A stretch of DNA of 64,000 bases from positions 248,001 through 312,000 of the forward strand of contig CAVZLR010000002.1 of assembly GCA_963776205.1 (NCBI GenBank), given 5' to 3'. The notes beneath the pieces are model-generated. The model had not been told where the DNA came from. It saw only the letters and a program-made list of their open reading frames with translations, and searched no databases. Origin of the DNA: UBA4459 sp963776205 (GTDB lineage Bacteria > Bacteroidota > Bacteroidia > Bacteroidales > F082). Shown here one piece after another: positions 9,344 through 18,826 of this stretch (positions within the stretch are counted from its first letter, which is position 1; every line of letters begins with the position of its first letter). A program made the position numbers and the translations under genes.

Positions 9344-11119
9344 CTATTTCACCTTCATCATCTTCCCATTGGCAACATGATCACCTATTTTCAAGCTGTA
9401 ATAGTAAATACCACTGGAGTATCCCTCAGCATTCCAAATCAATTGTTGATTGCCTTGTAATTGGTTTTCTTTAGTCTGATATACTTGTTTACCCAAATAG
9501 TCATATATCGCTAATGAGACTTTTTCAGGTTGTTTCAATTCGTATTTGATGGTTGTTGAGGTGGTAAACGGATTTGGAAATATTTCTATTGACAGATCAT
9601 CCAATGTGTTATCAAAGCTAAATATTCCTATGGCTGGAATATACTCATCTGCACCAACATCCACTACATTATTTAGTGGCCTGGGATCTCCGTCAATATC
9701 ATGGTCGGGACAATAATAGAAAGTTCCATTAATCTCTAAAGAATCTATTCCTGTGTCTATGCATGGACTACTTTCCAAAAGGTGAGTGCTATCCTCCTCT
9801 AATTCTGGATTCGCATAAAAATTATTCTTCCCATCCCACTCTCCGAAAATATCGATAACATTAATGTCTGAATTATATACAAATACAGTATCATTACTAA
9901 CATTGTCGATATCCTTTCCCCATCCCGATGCTGAATTTTCCCAGAAAATGCAGTTTATTATCACAGGTGAACTACCATTAATACTAAAGTCTCCCTCATA
10001 AGAAATGGCACCTCCATATTCACTGGCTGAGTTGCCGAAAAATGTGTTATTTATTATCTGTGGCCGGTATTCTTTACTGCTTCCCAGGTGGTAAATACGA
10101 ATAGCACCACCCACATAGGCATCATTACCAATAAAAACATTATTGGTAAGCTTCAGATTATAGCTATTTACCTCAACAAATCCACCACCTGCATATACAT
10201 TGTTATGAAGAAACTGGTTACGATCTACTATAATAGGATATTCATAAGCATTGTAGATACCTAATCCACCACAGGCACCATTTTCTGTATATGCTCCATC
10301 ATTGTATGAAAACTCATTTTGGAATATGTTAACAGTGCCTATAGGATTAAAGAAATAAACTCCATTCCAATAGATATCTAAATTATTCACTTTATTTCGG
10401 GTAATAATATTTCCGGTCATTTCAGTATGATAAGTATAGGATATAGAAACAGCTCCTCCAAAAGTATCATATCCGGAAATTGAATCATGACTGATGACAT
10501 TGTTGCTTATTAGGAGAGAATTGTATCTGCTATAAATGCCACCGCCTAATGCCATACCATCCGAAGATGCAACATTGTTACATATGGTATTGCTCCGAAT
10601 CACAATCCATGATGAACCGAACCTGCATCCAATTCCTCCTCCGCTGGCATGGTTTGAGTGTTCAGAAATATTGTTTATGATCTTGTTGTGCACTATCTTT
10701 GCACCAGCGTAGCTGCAGTATATACCTCCACCATATTGCTCATCAGTATTGGCCAAATAAGTTCCGGTTCCTCCGGTAATTGTAAAACCGCATATTACTG
10801 AAGTTGAGTCCTCGCCTGAACTAAATGTTACCACCGATCCATTATCCGGGTTAACAGGTTGGCTGCCATCAATAATGGTATTATTGATGAAGTTCGTATC
10901 CCCTTCCATAATGTACTGGCTGGCTACGGTAATTGCTTTTCCGTTAAATTTGATGTTTTCATAATAGGTGTCTGATGCAACAAGTACAGTGTCGCCATCT
11001 GAAGCGGCATTAATACCTTCTTGTATGGTGTTGTAGTCACCTGGCACATTAATTATTTGCGCCTGGAAGGAGTAAAACAAAAAAATAAATGCACTTAATA
11101 GTAAAATTCTTGTTTTCAT
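9344..11119 (-). CDS. Secreted right-handed beta-helix protein with type IX secretion tail
   Basis: The 591-residue product has a Sec signal peptide (residues 1-20, ending FYSFQAQ), then a parallel beta-helix region (~25-470) of irregular repeats rich in Asn-aromatic turns such as NNTFFGNSAS and GGGIYSRYNS. This is the polymorphic-membrane-protein/pectate-lyase-like fold. A short DVGADEY segment follows, then an ~80-residue tail from DLSIEIFPNPF to SSGIYYYSLKIG, a type A T9SS sorting domain. Export by T9SS to the surface is well supported. No catalytic acid cluster of a known lyase is evident, so it may be a surface carbohydrate-binding or adhesive protein. It is monocistronic with its own terminator. 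Confidence 0.88.
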   Translation of the reverse strand: MKTRILLLSAFIFLFYSFQAQIINVPGDYNTIQEGINAASDGDTVLVASDTYYENIKFNGKAITVASQYIMEGDTNFINNTIIDGSQPVNPDNGSVVTFSSGEDSTSVICGFTITGGTGTYLANTDEQYGGGIYCSYAGAKIVHNKIINNISEHSNHASGGGIGCRFGSSWIVIRSNTICNNVASSDGMALGGGIYSRYNSLLISNNVISHDSISGYDTFGGAVSISYTYHTEMTGNIITRNKVNNLDIYWNGVYFFNPIGTVNIFQNEFSYNDGAYTENGACGGLGIYNAYEYPIIVDRNQFLHNNVYAGGGFVEVNSYNLKLTNNVFIGNDAYVGGAIRIYHLGSSKEYRPQIINNTFFGNSASEYGGAISYEGDFSINGSSPVIINCIFWENSASGWGKDIDNVSNDTVFVYNSDINVIDIFGEWDGKNNFYANPELEEDSTHLLESSPCIDTGIDSLEINGTFYYCPDHDIDGDPRPLNNVVDVGADEYIPAIGIFSFDNTLDDLSIEIFPNPFTTSTTIKYELKQPEKVSLAIYDYLGKQVYQTKENQLQGNQQLIWNAEGYSSGIYYYSLKIGDHVANGKMMKVK

Positions 11120-11395
11120 AGGAATGAAGTTAAGTTTAAGAAAGGTAAATTGATATAAGAGTTCTTGTATTTCTTGAATGGGAATAAGTTCTCCGAGGTA
11201 ACATAGCAGTGAGTTTTTAGTTTAACAAGCATAATTGGGAGTACAATATACGAATAATGAGGGTGGATGTCAAGTACTTGGGAGTTTTTCAAATGAAACT
11301 TATCACTTGGTTTCTATGCAAATGCATAAACAAGTTATTTTAAAGGCAAATAAAGTTTACGATTATTACCCATATATATTTTTAAAGGTTTTGAA

Positions 11396-12535
11396 CTATT
11401 CCGCTACCGGATTGGAAACTATATATTCCTCTTTTTTATCCTCTGTGGCATGTCGCAATACCTTATCAATCATGAGCCTATTGAATTTCGATGGCTCTTC
11501 AAAAATGGTACAATGCGCACTCTTATCAAATGCTACCAATTCTTTAAAAGGTGCTTCCAAAAAATTGAAATACTCCCTTGTTAATGTATCCGCTGTGATA
11601 TAATCAAATTTACCTGACAGCAGATAAACCGGCACTTCCAAGCGGGGAGCATCATTGAAAAAATTTACTTCAAGGAATTCCGGAGTCCAAAGCAATTTCC
11701 GGGATCTACTTTGGCCTTTCATATATTTCAGCTTTTCTAGCAATGTGTATTCTGGCGCTGTAATTACCACAATTGCCAGGTTGTTCAAATTATTTCTGTT
11801 GTACACGATTCGTCCATTTTTTGCAATCCAATCGCGCATGTATATTGCTTTTTCAAGATCACTTCCTCCTTCGAACCTACCGTTGATTTTCATCCCCGAA
11901 AAAACCCTGACATCTCTAATATTTCCATTACTTTTAGCCAGATCAGTGCACAATTGATAAGATGATTCAATATTGCGTTTCATATCCACAACCTGGCCAA
12001 TGCCAACATAGGCATAAAAATCTTCCGGATGTGCTATGATAGCTTTTATGCCCAATACGGTACCAAATGAATGTCCTGCCAGGAATATTTTTTGCTGATT
12101 AAACCTGTTCTTCAGGTATTGTACTACTTCATACGTATCAAGCTGCAACTGGTTCATATTGATACTCTCAGGAGGGATGTTGTGTTTGTTGGATTTACCT
12201 GCGCCGCGTTGATCCCACGTTACCACTGTGAAAAATTCTTCCAATTCGAAATTATAATGCCTTAGTAAAGGCATTTCAGCTGCACCGGGTCCGCCATGTA
12301 AGAATAAAAAAACCGGGTTATCAGGATTTGCACCTCTGATAAGTAGCCACTGATCAACTTCACCTATAGAAACTTTAACTAACTCTTTAATTGGTTTTAC
12401 ATCATCTATTCTGACTGATTTTCGTAATTGTGGCGTTGCGGCGCAAGATACGATTACGAAAATGATAGAAATACGGATGCATGTTCGAAAAAACCTTCTC
12501 CTGCTTCTTTTGAAAAGGCAATTGCATTTGTTCAT
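11396..12535 (-). CDS. Lipoprotein alpha/beta hydrolase, prolyl iminopeptidase-like (S33 type)
   Basis: The 379-residue product has an Arg-rich N-terminus and a hydrophobic stretch ending FVIVSCAA, a likely lipobox that would anchor it in the envelope. The hydrolase core shows the oxyanion motif LFLHGGPG (~77-84), TWDQRGAGKS (~106-115), the nucleophile elbow LAGHSFGT, a probable acid in LSGKFDYI and the His in DKSAHCTIFEEP. HGGPG plus DQRGxGxS is typical of prolyl aminopeptidases and related S33 hydrolases. The substrate is unknown. It lies near the menaquinone genes but lacks anything specific to MenH and is exported, so I do not assign that step. About 275 bases without a gene separate it from the beta-helix gene. 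Confidence 0.82.
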   Translation of the reverse strand: MNKCNCLFKRSRRRFFRTCIRISIIFVIVSCAATPQLRKSVRIDDVKPIKELVKVSIGEVDQWLLIRGANPDNPVFLFLHGGPGAAEMPLLRHYNFELEEFFTVVTWDQRGAGKSNKHNIPPESINMNQLQLDTYEVVQYLKNRFNQQKIFLAGHSFGTVLGIKAIIAHPEDFYAYVGIGQVVDMKRNIESSYQLCTDLAKSNGNIRDVRVFSGMKINGRFEGGSDLEKAIYMRDWIAKNGRIVYNRNNLNNLAIVVITAPEYTLLEKLKYMKGQSRSRKLLWTPEFLEVNFFNDAPRLEVPVYLLSGKFDYITADTLTREYFNFLEAPFKELVAFDKSAHCTIFEEPSKFNRLMIDKVLRHATEDKKEEYIVSNPVAE

Positions 12536-12592
12536 CGTACTATAAGATCCATAGGTTAACGTCCACTAAGTTACCATTTTTCATGAATCCAC

Positions 12593-12622
12593 AAAAAAAA
12601 CGCCCATCAAATGACAGGCGCT
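12593..12622 (-). terminator. Terminator of the small beta-barrel gene
   Basis: CGCC (12601-12604) pairs with GGCG (12617-12620), extended by partly paired bases, and is followed on the minus strand by eight T (12593-12600), 20 bases after the stop at 12643. Confidence 0.65.
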
Positions 12623-12642
12623 TTAATACTATTTGAATGGAT

Positions 12643-13269
12643 TTAATTTCCGATTTTAAAAATCAAACCTCCATTAAAATCACCCTGGAATAGGGCTGAA
12701 TAGCTGCTGAATGTTAAACCTCCGCCTCCGGTACCAGCATAAAAACCAACACCACCAAATGCCATGGGCAACATTAACCGCCCCCTGATCATAACGCCAA
12801 CATGATCCGAAAACATGAATTTAGCGCCTAAACCAGCGGTAATTGAAAACATCCATGAATCCTGGTAATCAGCAAAATCGAACCATGTGGCACCCATTGA
12901 AAAAGAACCAAAAGGTATGATCTTAGGGTTTTGCTTTGTTATGGCTTTAACAGCACCTACCTGAAAATAATTCGTACTCATTGCTGTTTCTTTGTCGGTA
13001 AAACCTGGAAACCCCGAGTAGGCCGTAAAGGTTCCTTCGCTGCTCATACGTGTATAATTAATTTCTACATCTACTACATCCTGCACCGGGACGAGAACCG
13101 ATACACCGTAGTCCATGCCATCTGTGACTTTATATTTGCCTTCATAGAAATTGACACTTCCGCCAAACATATAGCCTGCAAAGGGTACTATTTCAGCACC
13201 ACCTTGCGCTATTACAAAAGCTGGGAATAATAGTACTGCTAATAAGAATTTTATTTTTTTCATTTTCAT
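12643..13269 (-). CDS. Outer membrane beta-barrel protein
   Basis: About 208 residues from the ATG at 13269. A signal peptide MKMKKIKFLLAVLLFPAFVIAQ is followed by alternating aromatic/glycine strands (VPFAGYMFGGSVNFYEG, MDYGVSVLVPVQ) and an aromatic C-terminus (GGLIFKIGN), as in small OmpA/OmpW-like barrels of Bacteroidota. I do not recognise a specific family. An in-frame upstream codon at 13296 would add MFLCIHNKN ahead of the signal peptide and is unlikely. The function is unknown. It lies directly downstream of menE, with its own terminator. Confidence 0.78.
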   Translation of the reverse strand: MKMKKIKFLLAVLLFPAFVIAQGGAEIVPFAGYMFGGSVNFYEGKYKVTDGMDYGVSVLVPVQDVVDVEINYTRMSSEGTFTAYSGFPGFTDKETAMSTNYFQVGAVKAITKQNPKIIPFGSFSMGATWFDFADYQDSWMFSITAGLGAKFMFSDHVGVMIRGRLMLPMAFGGVGFYAGTGGGGLTFSSYSALFQGDFNGGLIFKIGN

Positions 13270-13330
13270 ATTTTTATTGTGGATGCAAAGAAACAAAAAG
13301 ATTTATTTGTTCCCGAATTAAAATGGGTGT

Positions 13331-14429
13331 TTACTGATTTAAAGATTTTTTGTATTCCCGGATTGTTCTGATACGGTCAGTTTTACCTGATTCCGTCCTT
13401 ATAAATGATTCTATAAAAATAATCTCTTTTGGTATTTCAAGCCGTTCAAGTCTTTCTTCAATTTTATTCCAAATGTCAAAAATTCGTCGTTCGATTTGCT
13501 TTCCTTTTTCAATGAATAAAATCAGTTTTTGTCCTAATTCATTATCTTCCAAACCAGCTATTAAAAAGTCATTTGAAATAATTCCAGCCAATTTATCCTC
13601 TATTGATACAGGGTTGAATTTCAATCCGCCACTAACGATCACATCATCTATCCTGCCAAGAATTTGAAATGTTCCATTTTTCTCAATTTCCGCCAAATCA
13701 TTCGTAGCCAATGCATCAATTCCAAGATGCTTTGCATTGATAACAAGGCACCCTCTTTGATCCAACCTAACTGAAATTCCGGGCAATAACTGATACCTAT
13801 TCTGTAGTTTTACACCATTGATTTTTCTTACAGCGATATGGGTCATGGTTTCTGTCATACCATAGGTTTGCCAGGTCTGGGTTTTTATTTGTTGCAATTG
13901 ACTAAAAAGTGAATCTGAAATAAACGCCCCACCTATGATCAGCTTTTCAATGTTAACAAATGCATCCTTATTTTCATTTAGTAAATTGGATACCTGCAAT
14001 GGCACCATGGCCGTGAATTTTATTTTTTCACTACCCACTTTTGGTCTTGAAGAAGGTTCGCTGAAATACAAATCAAGTGAGCCTGCCAATGCCCTGACCA
14101 CCATCATTTTTCCGGCTATGAAACTCATCGGAAGGCAAAGTAAAATTTTGTCCTTTTTCTTTAGATCAAAAAAGGAAATTGTAGCTTTTGCGCTGGCCAT
14201 CATGTGCTTTTTAGGCAACTGAATTTCTTTGGGACTTACCGGTCGAACCAGATGTTTCAGCGATGATAGAATTAAATGGTGAAAACCATTCAATGAATGA
14301 AATGCATAACAGTTCTTTTTCAAATTCACTACACTCAATTCCTTTATTTTATCACTGACAAAATTGGATCAGGCCCTCCTTTGAAAATGCGTTTCCCGAG
14401 AGATAATATGTTGCTTCCCTATTACTCAT
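13331..14429 (-). pseudogene. menE: o-Succinylbenzoate-CoA ligase MenE, reading frame broken by indels
   Basis: MenE activates o-succinylbenzoate to its CoA ester with ATP. The inferred gene starts at the ATG (14429) overlapping the menC stop in ATGAGTAA and would encode about 365 residues. From 14236 downward a 303-codon stretch is intact, including the TYGMTETM adenylation motif and GRIDDVIVSGGLKFNP. The N-terminal part is also recognisable (AFSKEGLIQF, then IIAETSGSTG), but three shifts separate the parts: an extra base in the A-run 14360-14363, a missing base near 14331, and an extra base near 14236 directly after the TSGSTG phosphate loop. All codons on both sides look conserved, so consensus error is more likely than decay. 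Confidence 0.85.
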
Positions 14430-15480
14430 TTAGCAATGCATTTAAATTCCATGCGATTTGATTTCCATAATGCAATGCAGCATTTTCAATAAACAAAGGT
14501 GAATGTAAGTTGTTTTTAAAAAGTTGTCCGGTTCCCAATCCCTGGTACATATCTGTTTTAACGAATATGTCCATTGGGCAATGGCATTTAAGCCAATATT
14601 CGATTCAATGCCGATGTTACCCACCAGCCAACATTTCTTGATTCCGCTTCTTTATATAAATACCTCACTTTGTTTTAATCCACCAATCAAACCTGGTTTT
14701 AAGATGATAAATTGTGGGCGGATAGTATCCAGCATATTTTCTATTTCCCCTTTTTCCGTTCATGCCAATTAATTCTTCATCCAGCGCAATGGGAATAGGT
14801 GACATTTGGCATAATCTTGCCATTTCCTGCCACCGACCCTGCCTGATGGGTTGTTCAATGGAATGCAATTGATATTCGGATAATCGTTTCAATTTCTCAA
14901 GCGCTCATCTGGTGAAAAAGCGCCATTGGCATCAACCCGGAGTTCAAGTTCATGATCTGGAAAATTCCTTCCTGATTTTTTTCAGCAGCATCAGTTCATC
15001 TTCAAAATTGATGGCCCCAATTTTTAATTTGATGCAATTAAAACCCAACGCTACTTTTTCTTTCACCTGCTGAAACATATTTTCCACATCTCCCATCCAT
15101 ATCAAGCCATTTATGGGAATGCTTTTTTCGCCCCTTGTAAAAGCCGAAGGAAAAAGTACTTGAGACGTTGTTGCATTTAAATCCAGCAAAGCTGTTTCGA
15201 GGCCAAACCTGATGGAAGGAAACGCTTTTAAGCCTTCCTCCAGCCAGTATGTCGTGTTGTTTACCTCCTTAAGAACTTCTTGTAGTTTCGATTCAAAATC
15301 AGGCTTGTCATCCACACTTAACTTCCTAATGATGCTGCACTCCCCTACTCCTTTCTTATCAGGATTTTTTTCATCATACAAGATAATAAACCAGGAGTCC
15401 TTATCCTGCAGGATGCCCCTTGACGTCCCACTGGGCTTTTTAAATCGAAGAGTATGTTTTTTGAAATGTGCTTTGAGCAT
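14422..15480 (-). pseudogene. menC: o-Succinylbenzoate synthase MenC, reading frame broken by six indels
   Basis: MenC, an enolase-superfamily enzyme, dehydrates SHCHC to o-succinylbenzoate. The first 172 codons are intact, with the substrate-domain GVGECS, IPINGLIWMG and the catalytic-Lys region FNCIKLKIG. The rest is present in alternating frames: ELELRVDANGAFSPDE, SIEQPIRQG, IALDEELIG, FIILKPGLIGG and LNAIAQWTYSLK, ending WNLNALLNE-stop at 14422. Shifts lie near 14961 (extra A), 14907 (missing base), 14747-14750 (extra C), 14652 (extra), 14605 (missing) and 14556 (missing T). Reassembled, the protein is about 352 residues, the normal MenC size, with the barrel's DAN and DEE metal-ligand motifs intact. 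It overlaps menE by 8 bases. Confidence 0.85.
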
Positions 15481-15542
15481 TTCTTTGTTTTAAAACATAA
15501 AAATAGCAAACTAATGCCATAATGGAATATTTACGTTTCCAA

Positions 15543-16442
15543 TCAGATCATCAATCCCAGCCCAAACACAACGACAAATAGCAAGGTTGCCAGTGCAGTT
15601 TTTTTAAGGTATGGATCTAATCTCCGTTGATCGGTTACTTTGAATATGCCGATAAGATTTACTGCAAACAGTGGAAAAGTGGCCAAAAAAAGAAATTCCC
15701 AGTTTGAAACAAACGTCAGAAGCACATAGATAAATGCTGCAAGAAATCCAGCCAAGATCAGCATTAATTGATAGATACGGGCAGCCTTGTAGCCTATCCG
15801 GACTACTATGGTTTTCTTACCTGAATGCTGATCATTTTCCATGTCTCTCATATTATTCAGGTTCAACACTGCAGTACTGAAAAACCCAAGGGTAGCTGCC
15901 GGTAATAAAATATACCAGGAGAAACTGAGGGTGTTCAAATAAAAGGTACCCACAACTGCCAACAGACCGAAAAACACAAAAACAAAAACATCACCAAAAC
16001 CAGAATAACCATAAGATTTTTTACCCACTGTATATTTTATGGATGCTGCGATTGCCAGTATACCAAATACCAGAAAAATAATGGCTTTTATCCAATTGCT
16101 GCCAAAACTCTCATAAATCAGCCAGATACCGCTCATTAGAGTTAGTACTGTTAACAACAACATTCCCTTTCTCATCTGCTTCGGACTGATCTCGCCCCCC
16201 TGCACGGTTCTTACCGGTCCTAACCTGTTCTCGTTATCCGTTCCCCTCATCGAATCGCCATAATCGTTAGAGAAATTCGATAAAATCTGAAGTAAAGTTG
16301 TAGTTATAATGGCCAGTATGATCACAGGCCAGTGATAATTATCCTGATTAACCGCCAGAAAACTGCCCATTAAAATGCTTGACATAGCCAATGGCAATGT
16401 CCTTAATCGGGATGCTTTTAACCAGGATTTTAAAGAAGGCAT
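15543..16442 (-). CDS. menA: 1,4-Dihydroxy-2-naphthoate polyprenyltransferase
   Basis: This inner-membrane UbiA-family enzyme attaches the prenyl tail to DHNA, giving demethylmenaquinone. It is 299 residues long with eight to nine hydrophobic segments. The first Asp-rich site, NFSNDYGDSMRGTDNENR (~57-74), matches the MenA form of NDxxDxxxD. The second lies in NMRDMENDQHSGKKT (~196-210). It starts 9 bases after menB ends, so the two are translated from one message, and menC follows 62 bases further on. Confidence 0.95.
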   Translation of the reverse strand: MPSLKSWLKASRLRTLPLAMSSILMGSFLAVNQDNYHWPVIILAIITTTLLQILSNFSNDYGDSMRGTDNENRLGPVRTVQGGEISPKQMRKGMLLLTVLTLMSGIWLIYESFGSNWIKAIIFLVFGILAIAASIKYTVGKKSYGYSGFGDVFVFVFFGLLAVVGTFYLNTLSFSWYILLPAATLGFFSTAVLNLNNMRDMENDQHSGKKTIVVRIGYKAARIYQLMLILAGFLAAFIYVLLTFVSNWEFLFLATFPLFAVNLIGIFKVTDQRRLDPYLKKTALATLLFVVVFGLGLMI

Positions 16443-16451
16443 CTGCAGTGC

Positions 16452-17273
16452 TTATGGAAACTTTGGATATTTATGAAAATCGGGATCGCGTTTTTCCAGG
16501 AATGCGTGTTTGCCTTCCTGGGCTTCATCAGTAAGGTAATATAATAGCGTAGCATTTCCAGCAAATTCCTGTAAACCGATTTGCCCATCGAGTTCGGCAT
16601 TCAGCCCAAGTTTGATCATTCTGAGCGCCATAGGACTGCGTTTGTGCATGGTCAGGCACCAGTCGACGGTTTCATCTTCCAACTTATCCAGTTCAATCAC
16701 TTTATTTACAAGACCCATGTCCAGTGCCTCTTTAGCAGAATATTGTTTATTAAGGAACCATATCTCTCGTGCTTTCTTCTGACCAATGATACTTGCCAGG
16801 TATGAAGACCCCAAACCTGCATCGAAACTTCCCACTTTAGGACCTGTTTGACCAAAAATAGCATTCTCAGATGCAATCGTCAAATCGCACACAACATGCA
16901 ACACATGGCCGCCGCCAATAGCAAAGCCATTTACCATTGCTATCACCGGTTTTGGCATCGACCTGATCTTCCGCTGAACATCCAGTACATTTAAACGGGG
17001 TACACCATCTTTGCCAATATAACCGCCTTTCCCTTTTACATTCTGATCCCCTCCACTACAAAAAGCTTTGTCACCTTCGCCCGTTAAAATGATGGTATAT
17101 ACATCCTGGTTTTCACGCAACATCTCAAAAGCTGTTGCCATTTCAGTGGTGGTGGTTGGTGTGAAAGCATTGTAATAACGGGGCCTGTTAATAGTAACTT
17201 TGGCGATGTGATTCCAGTATTCCAGTTTTATTTCTTCAAATTCCCTGATTGGTTTCCATTCTCTTTTGCTCAT
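16452..17273 (-). CDS. menB: 1,4-Dihydroxy-2-naphthoyl-CoA synthase
   Basis: This crotonase-fold enzyme closes the second ring, converting o-succinylbenzoyl-CoA to DHNA-CoA. It is 273 residues long, typical of MenB. It shows KVTINRPRYYNAFTP near residue 30, the oxyanion/CoA loop CSGGDQNVKG (~81-90), the VNGFAIGGGHVLHVVCD block and the GSFDAGLGSSYLA segment specific to MenB. A C-terminal QEGKHAFLEKRDPDF follows. It is head of the menB-menA-menC-menE transcript, since the gene upstream is a divergent plus-strand hydrolase. Confidence 0.97.
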   Translation of the reverse strand: MSKREWKPIREFEEIKLEYWNHIAKVTINRPRYYNAFTPTTTTEMATAFEMLRENQDVYTIILTGEGDKAFCSGGDQNVKGKGGYIGKDGVPRLNVLDVQRKIRSMPKPVIAMVNGFAIGGGHVLHVVCDLTIASENAIFGQTGPKVGSFDAGLGSSYLASIIGQKKAREIWFLNKQYSAKEALDMGLVNKVIELDKLEDETVDWCLTMHKRSPMALRMIKLGLNAELDGQIGLQEFAGNATLLYYLTDEAQEGKHAFLEKRDPDFHKYPKFP

Positions 17274-17364
17274 GACTATTGCCGTTTATTGAGGAAACGA
17301 AATTATAAATATTTTCCGAGTGCTTTGCTGAGTATTTGTATTTTTAGCTTTTAATATTTAATGC

Positions 17365-18819
17365 ATGAAATCACACTATATATTATTCGCTTTTATTTTG
17401 CTAATCATAAGGTCGCAATTTATTTTTAGCCAGGAATACCCTTCTATTCACCAGCTTGAATATGAAAAATATAAAGATCAACCCAAAGAACCTTCTTTTT
17501 TTGATCCGTCGGGGATGGATATTGTGCCTTTAAATGAATTTCAAAACCGAACACCCACCTCTGCAGTATTTGGTTATTTCCCTTACTGGAAATATCCTGA
17601 ATCAGTGCAGGATATGCAGTTTGACCTCTTAAGCCACGTTGCCCTTTTTGACTTTTCTGTTCTGTCTAGCGGAAACCTGTCGCCCCCTTCCATGTGGCCA
17701 TGGACCGACCTGATCAATGCTGCACATGAAAATGGGGTGAAGGTGATTTTAACAGCTGTTAATTTCAATGGAACTCAGATTCATCAGTTGTTAACGAATC
17801 CCGACATCAAGTCGAATTTCTTCCAACAACTCAAATCTACCATTCAAACTTATAATCTGCAAGGTGTCAATATTGATTTTGAGAATATTTCAAGTGATGA
17901 CCGTGGTGAAGTATTGAATGAATTTATATCAGATTTAAGTGATTACCTACATACTGAAATCCCGGGTTCAGAAGTTTCAATTGCCATACCTCCAGTGAAC
18001 TGGGGCGGCTGGGAGTTCATGGGTTTGGCAGAAGCATGTGATTATATGTTTATAATGGGTTATAATTTTTATGGTTCCTGGAGCAGCACAAGTGGAGCAT
18101 GTGCGCCCTTAACCGGGGGAAGCTATAACATTTCTAACTCAATTATTTACCAGTTTGGCGAAGTGGCTGCCAGCTATCCTGAAAAGCTAATCCTCGGTGT
18201 TCCCTATTATGGCAACCGATGGGAAACTGTAGATGGCGAAGCTTATTCTCAAGTTATTGATCATACCAATCAGCCTACCTACAGCCTTGCAAAAAACACT
18301 TCGGATTTGTATGGCGAATTGTGGGACGAAATCAGCCAGACAGCCTATTGCAGTTATATGGAAAGCGATAGCTGGTACCAGGTTTGGTATGATTCTGATT
18401 CCAGCCTGGGACTGAAATATGATCTTGCTGAAACCTTCAATTTAAAAGGAATAGGTATGTGGGCATTGGGTTACGATAGCGATAAACCAGAACTATGGAA
18501 TGAAATTAGAAAAAGATATGAAGGTACTTCAACTGTTGAGGAGTTTGCTTTCCATTCAATTGAAATTGAGGTTTCAGAAATTACAGAAAATAGACTGCAA
18601 ATAGAATTTCTATTAAATCAAGCTGCATCTGTGTCAATCCTTCTTTTTAATGTTTCCGGACAATTGGTTTTTCAAAAAAATTACGGGCAAATGGTAACTG
18701 GCCAACATACAATTGAAATACCCATTGGACGGTTAACTGGCGGTATATACGTTTTGAAGCTTTTTAGCAAGACAAATTCAGAATACCATAGCGATATTAA
18801 AAAAGTATTTATCAGGTAA
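17365..18819 (+). CDS. T9SS-exported glycoside hydrolase family 18 protein
   Basis: The 484-residue product has a Sec signal (residues ~1-22, ending FIFSQ), a GH18 TIM barrel (~50-390) and a C-terminal T9SS sorting domain (~400-484, with ITENRLQIEFLL, ASVSILLFNVSGQLVF and GGIYVLKL). The GH18 core shows VFGYFPYW at strand 1 and the catalytic strand GVNIDFENIS, in which the last acidic residue is the proton donor, plus FIMGYNFYG and IGMWALGYD. GH18 enzymes of this YaaH-like subtype cut N-acetylglucosamine polymers such as chitin or peptidoglycan; the substrate is not determined. It sits on the plus strand inside the otherwise minus-strand menaquinone cluster, splitting menD from menB. Confidence 0.92.
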   Translation: MKSHYILFAFILLIIRSQFIFSQEYPSIHQLEYEKYKDQPKEPSFFDPSGMDIVPLNEFQNRTPTSAVFGYFPYWKYPESVQDMQFDLLSHVALFDFSVLSSGNLSPPSMWPWTDLINAAHENGVKVILTAVNFNGTQIHQLLTNPDIKSNFFQQLKSTIQTYNLQGVNIDFENISSDDRGEVLNEFISDLSDYLHTEIPGSEVSIAIPPVNWGGWEFMGLAEACDYMFIMGYNFYGSWSSTSGACAPLTGGSYNISNSIIYQFGEVAASYPEKLILGVPYYGNRWETVDGEAYSQVIDHTNQPTYSLAKNTSDLYGELWDEISQTAYCSYMESDSWYQVWYDSDSSLGLKYDLAETFNLKGIGMWALGYDSDKPELWNEIRKRYEGTSTVEEFAFHSIEIEVSEITENRLQIEFLLNQAASVSILLFNVSGQLVFQKNYGQMVTGQHTIEIPIGRLTGGIYVLKLFSKTNSEYHSDIKKVFIR

Positions 18820-18826
18820 TAAACTT

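Noticed and set aside
11235..11603. Plus-strand open frame between the beta-helix gene and the hydrolase
   Set aside because: Its 3' half is antisense to the lipoprotein hydrolase and its 5' half lies in AT-rich intergenic DNA; no signal, domain or promoter supports it.
11396..12535. Assigning the hydrolase as MenH
   Set aside because: It has a lipoprotein signal and HGGPG/DQRGAGKS motifs of prolyl-iminopeptidase-type enzymes, whereas MenH is cytoplasmic.
13331..14429. Programmed ribosomal frameshifting as the cause of the menC/menE breaks
   Set aside because: The shifts are many, of mixed sign, and lack consistent slippery heptamers with downstream structures.
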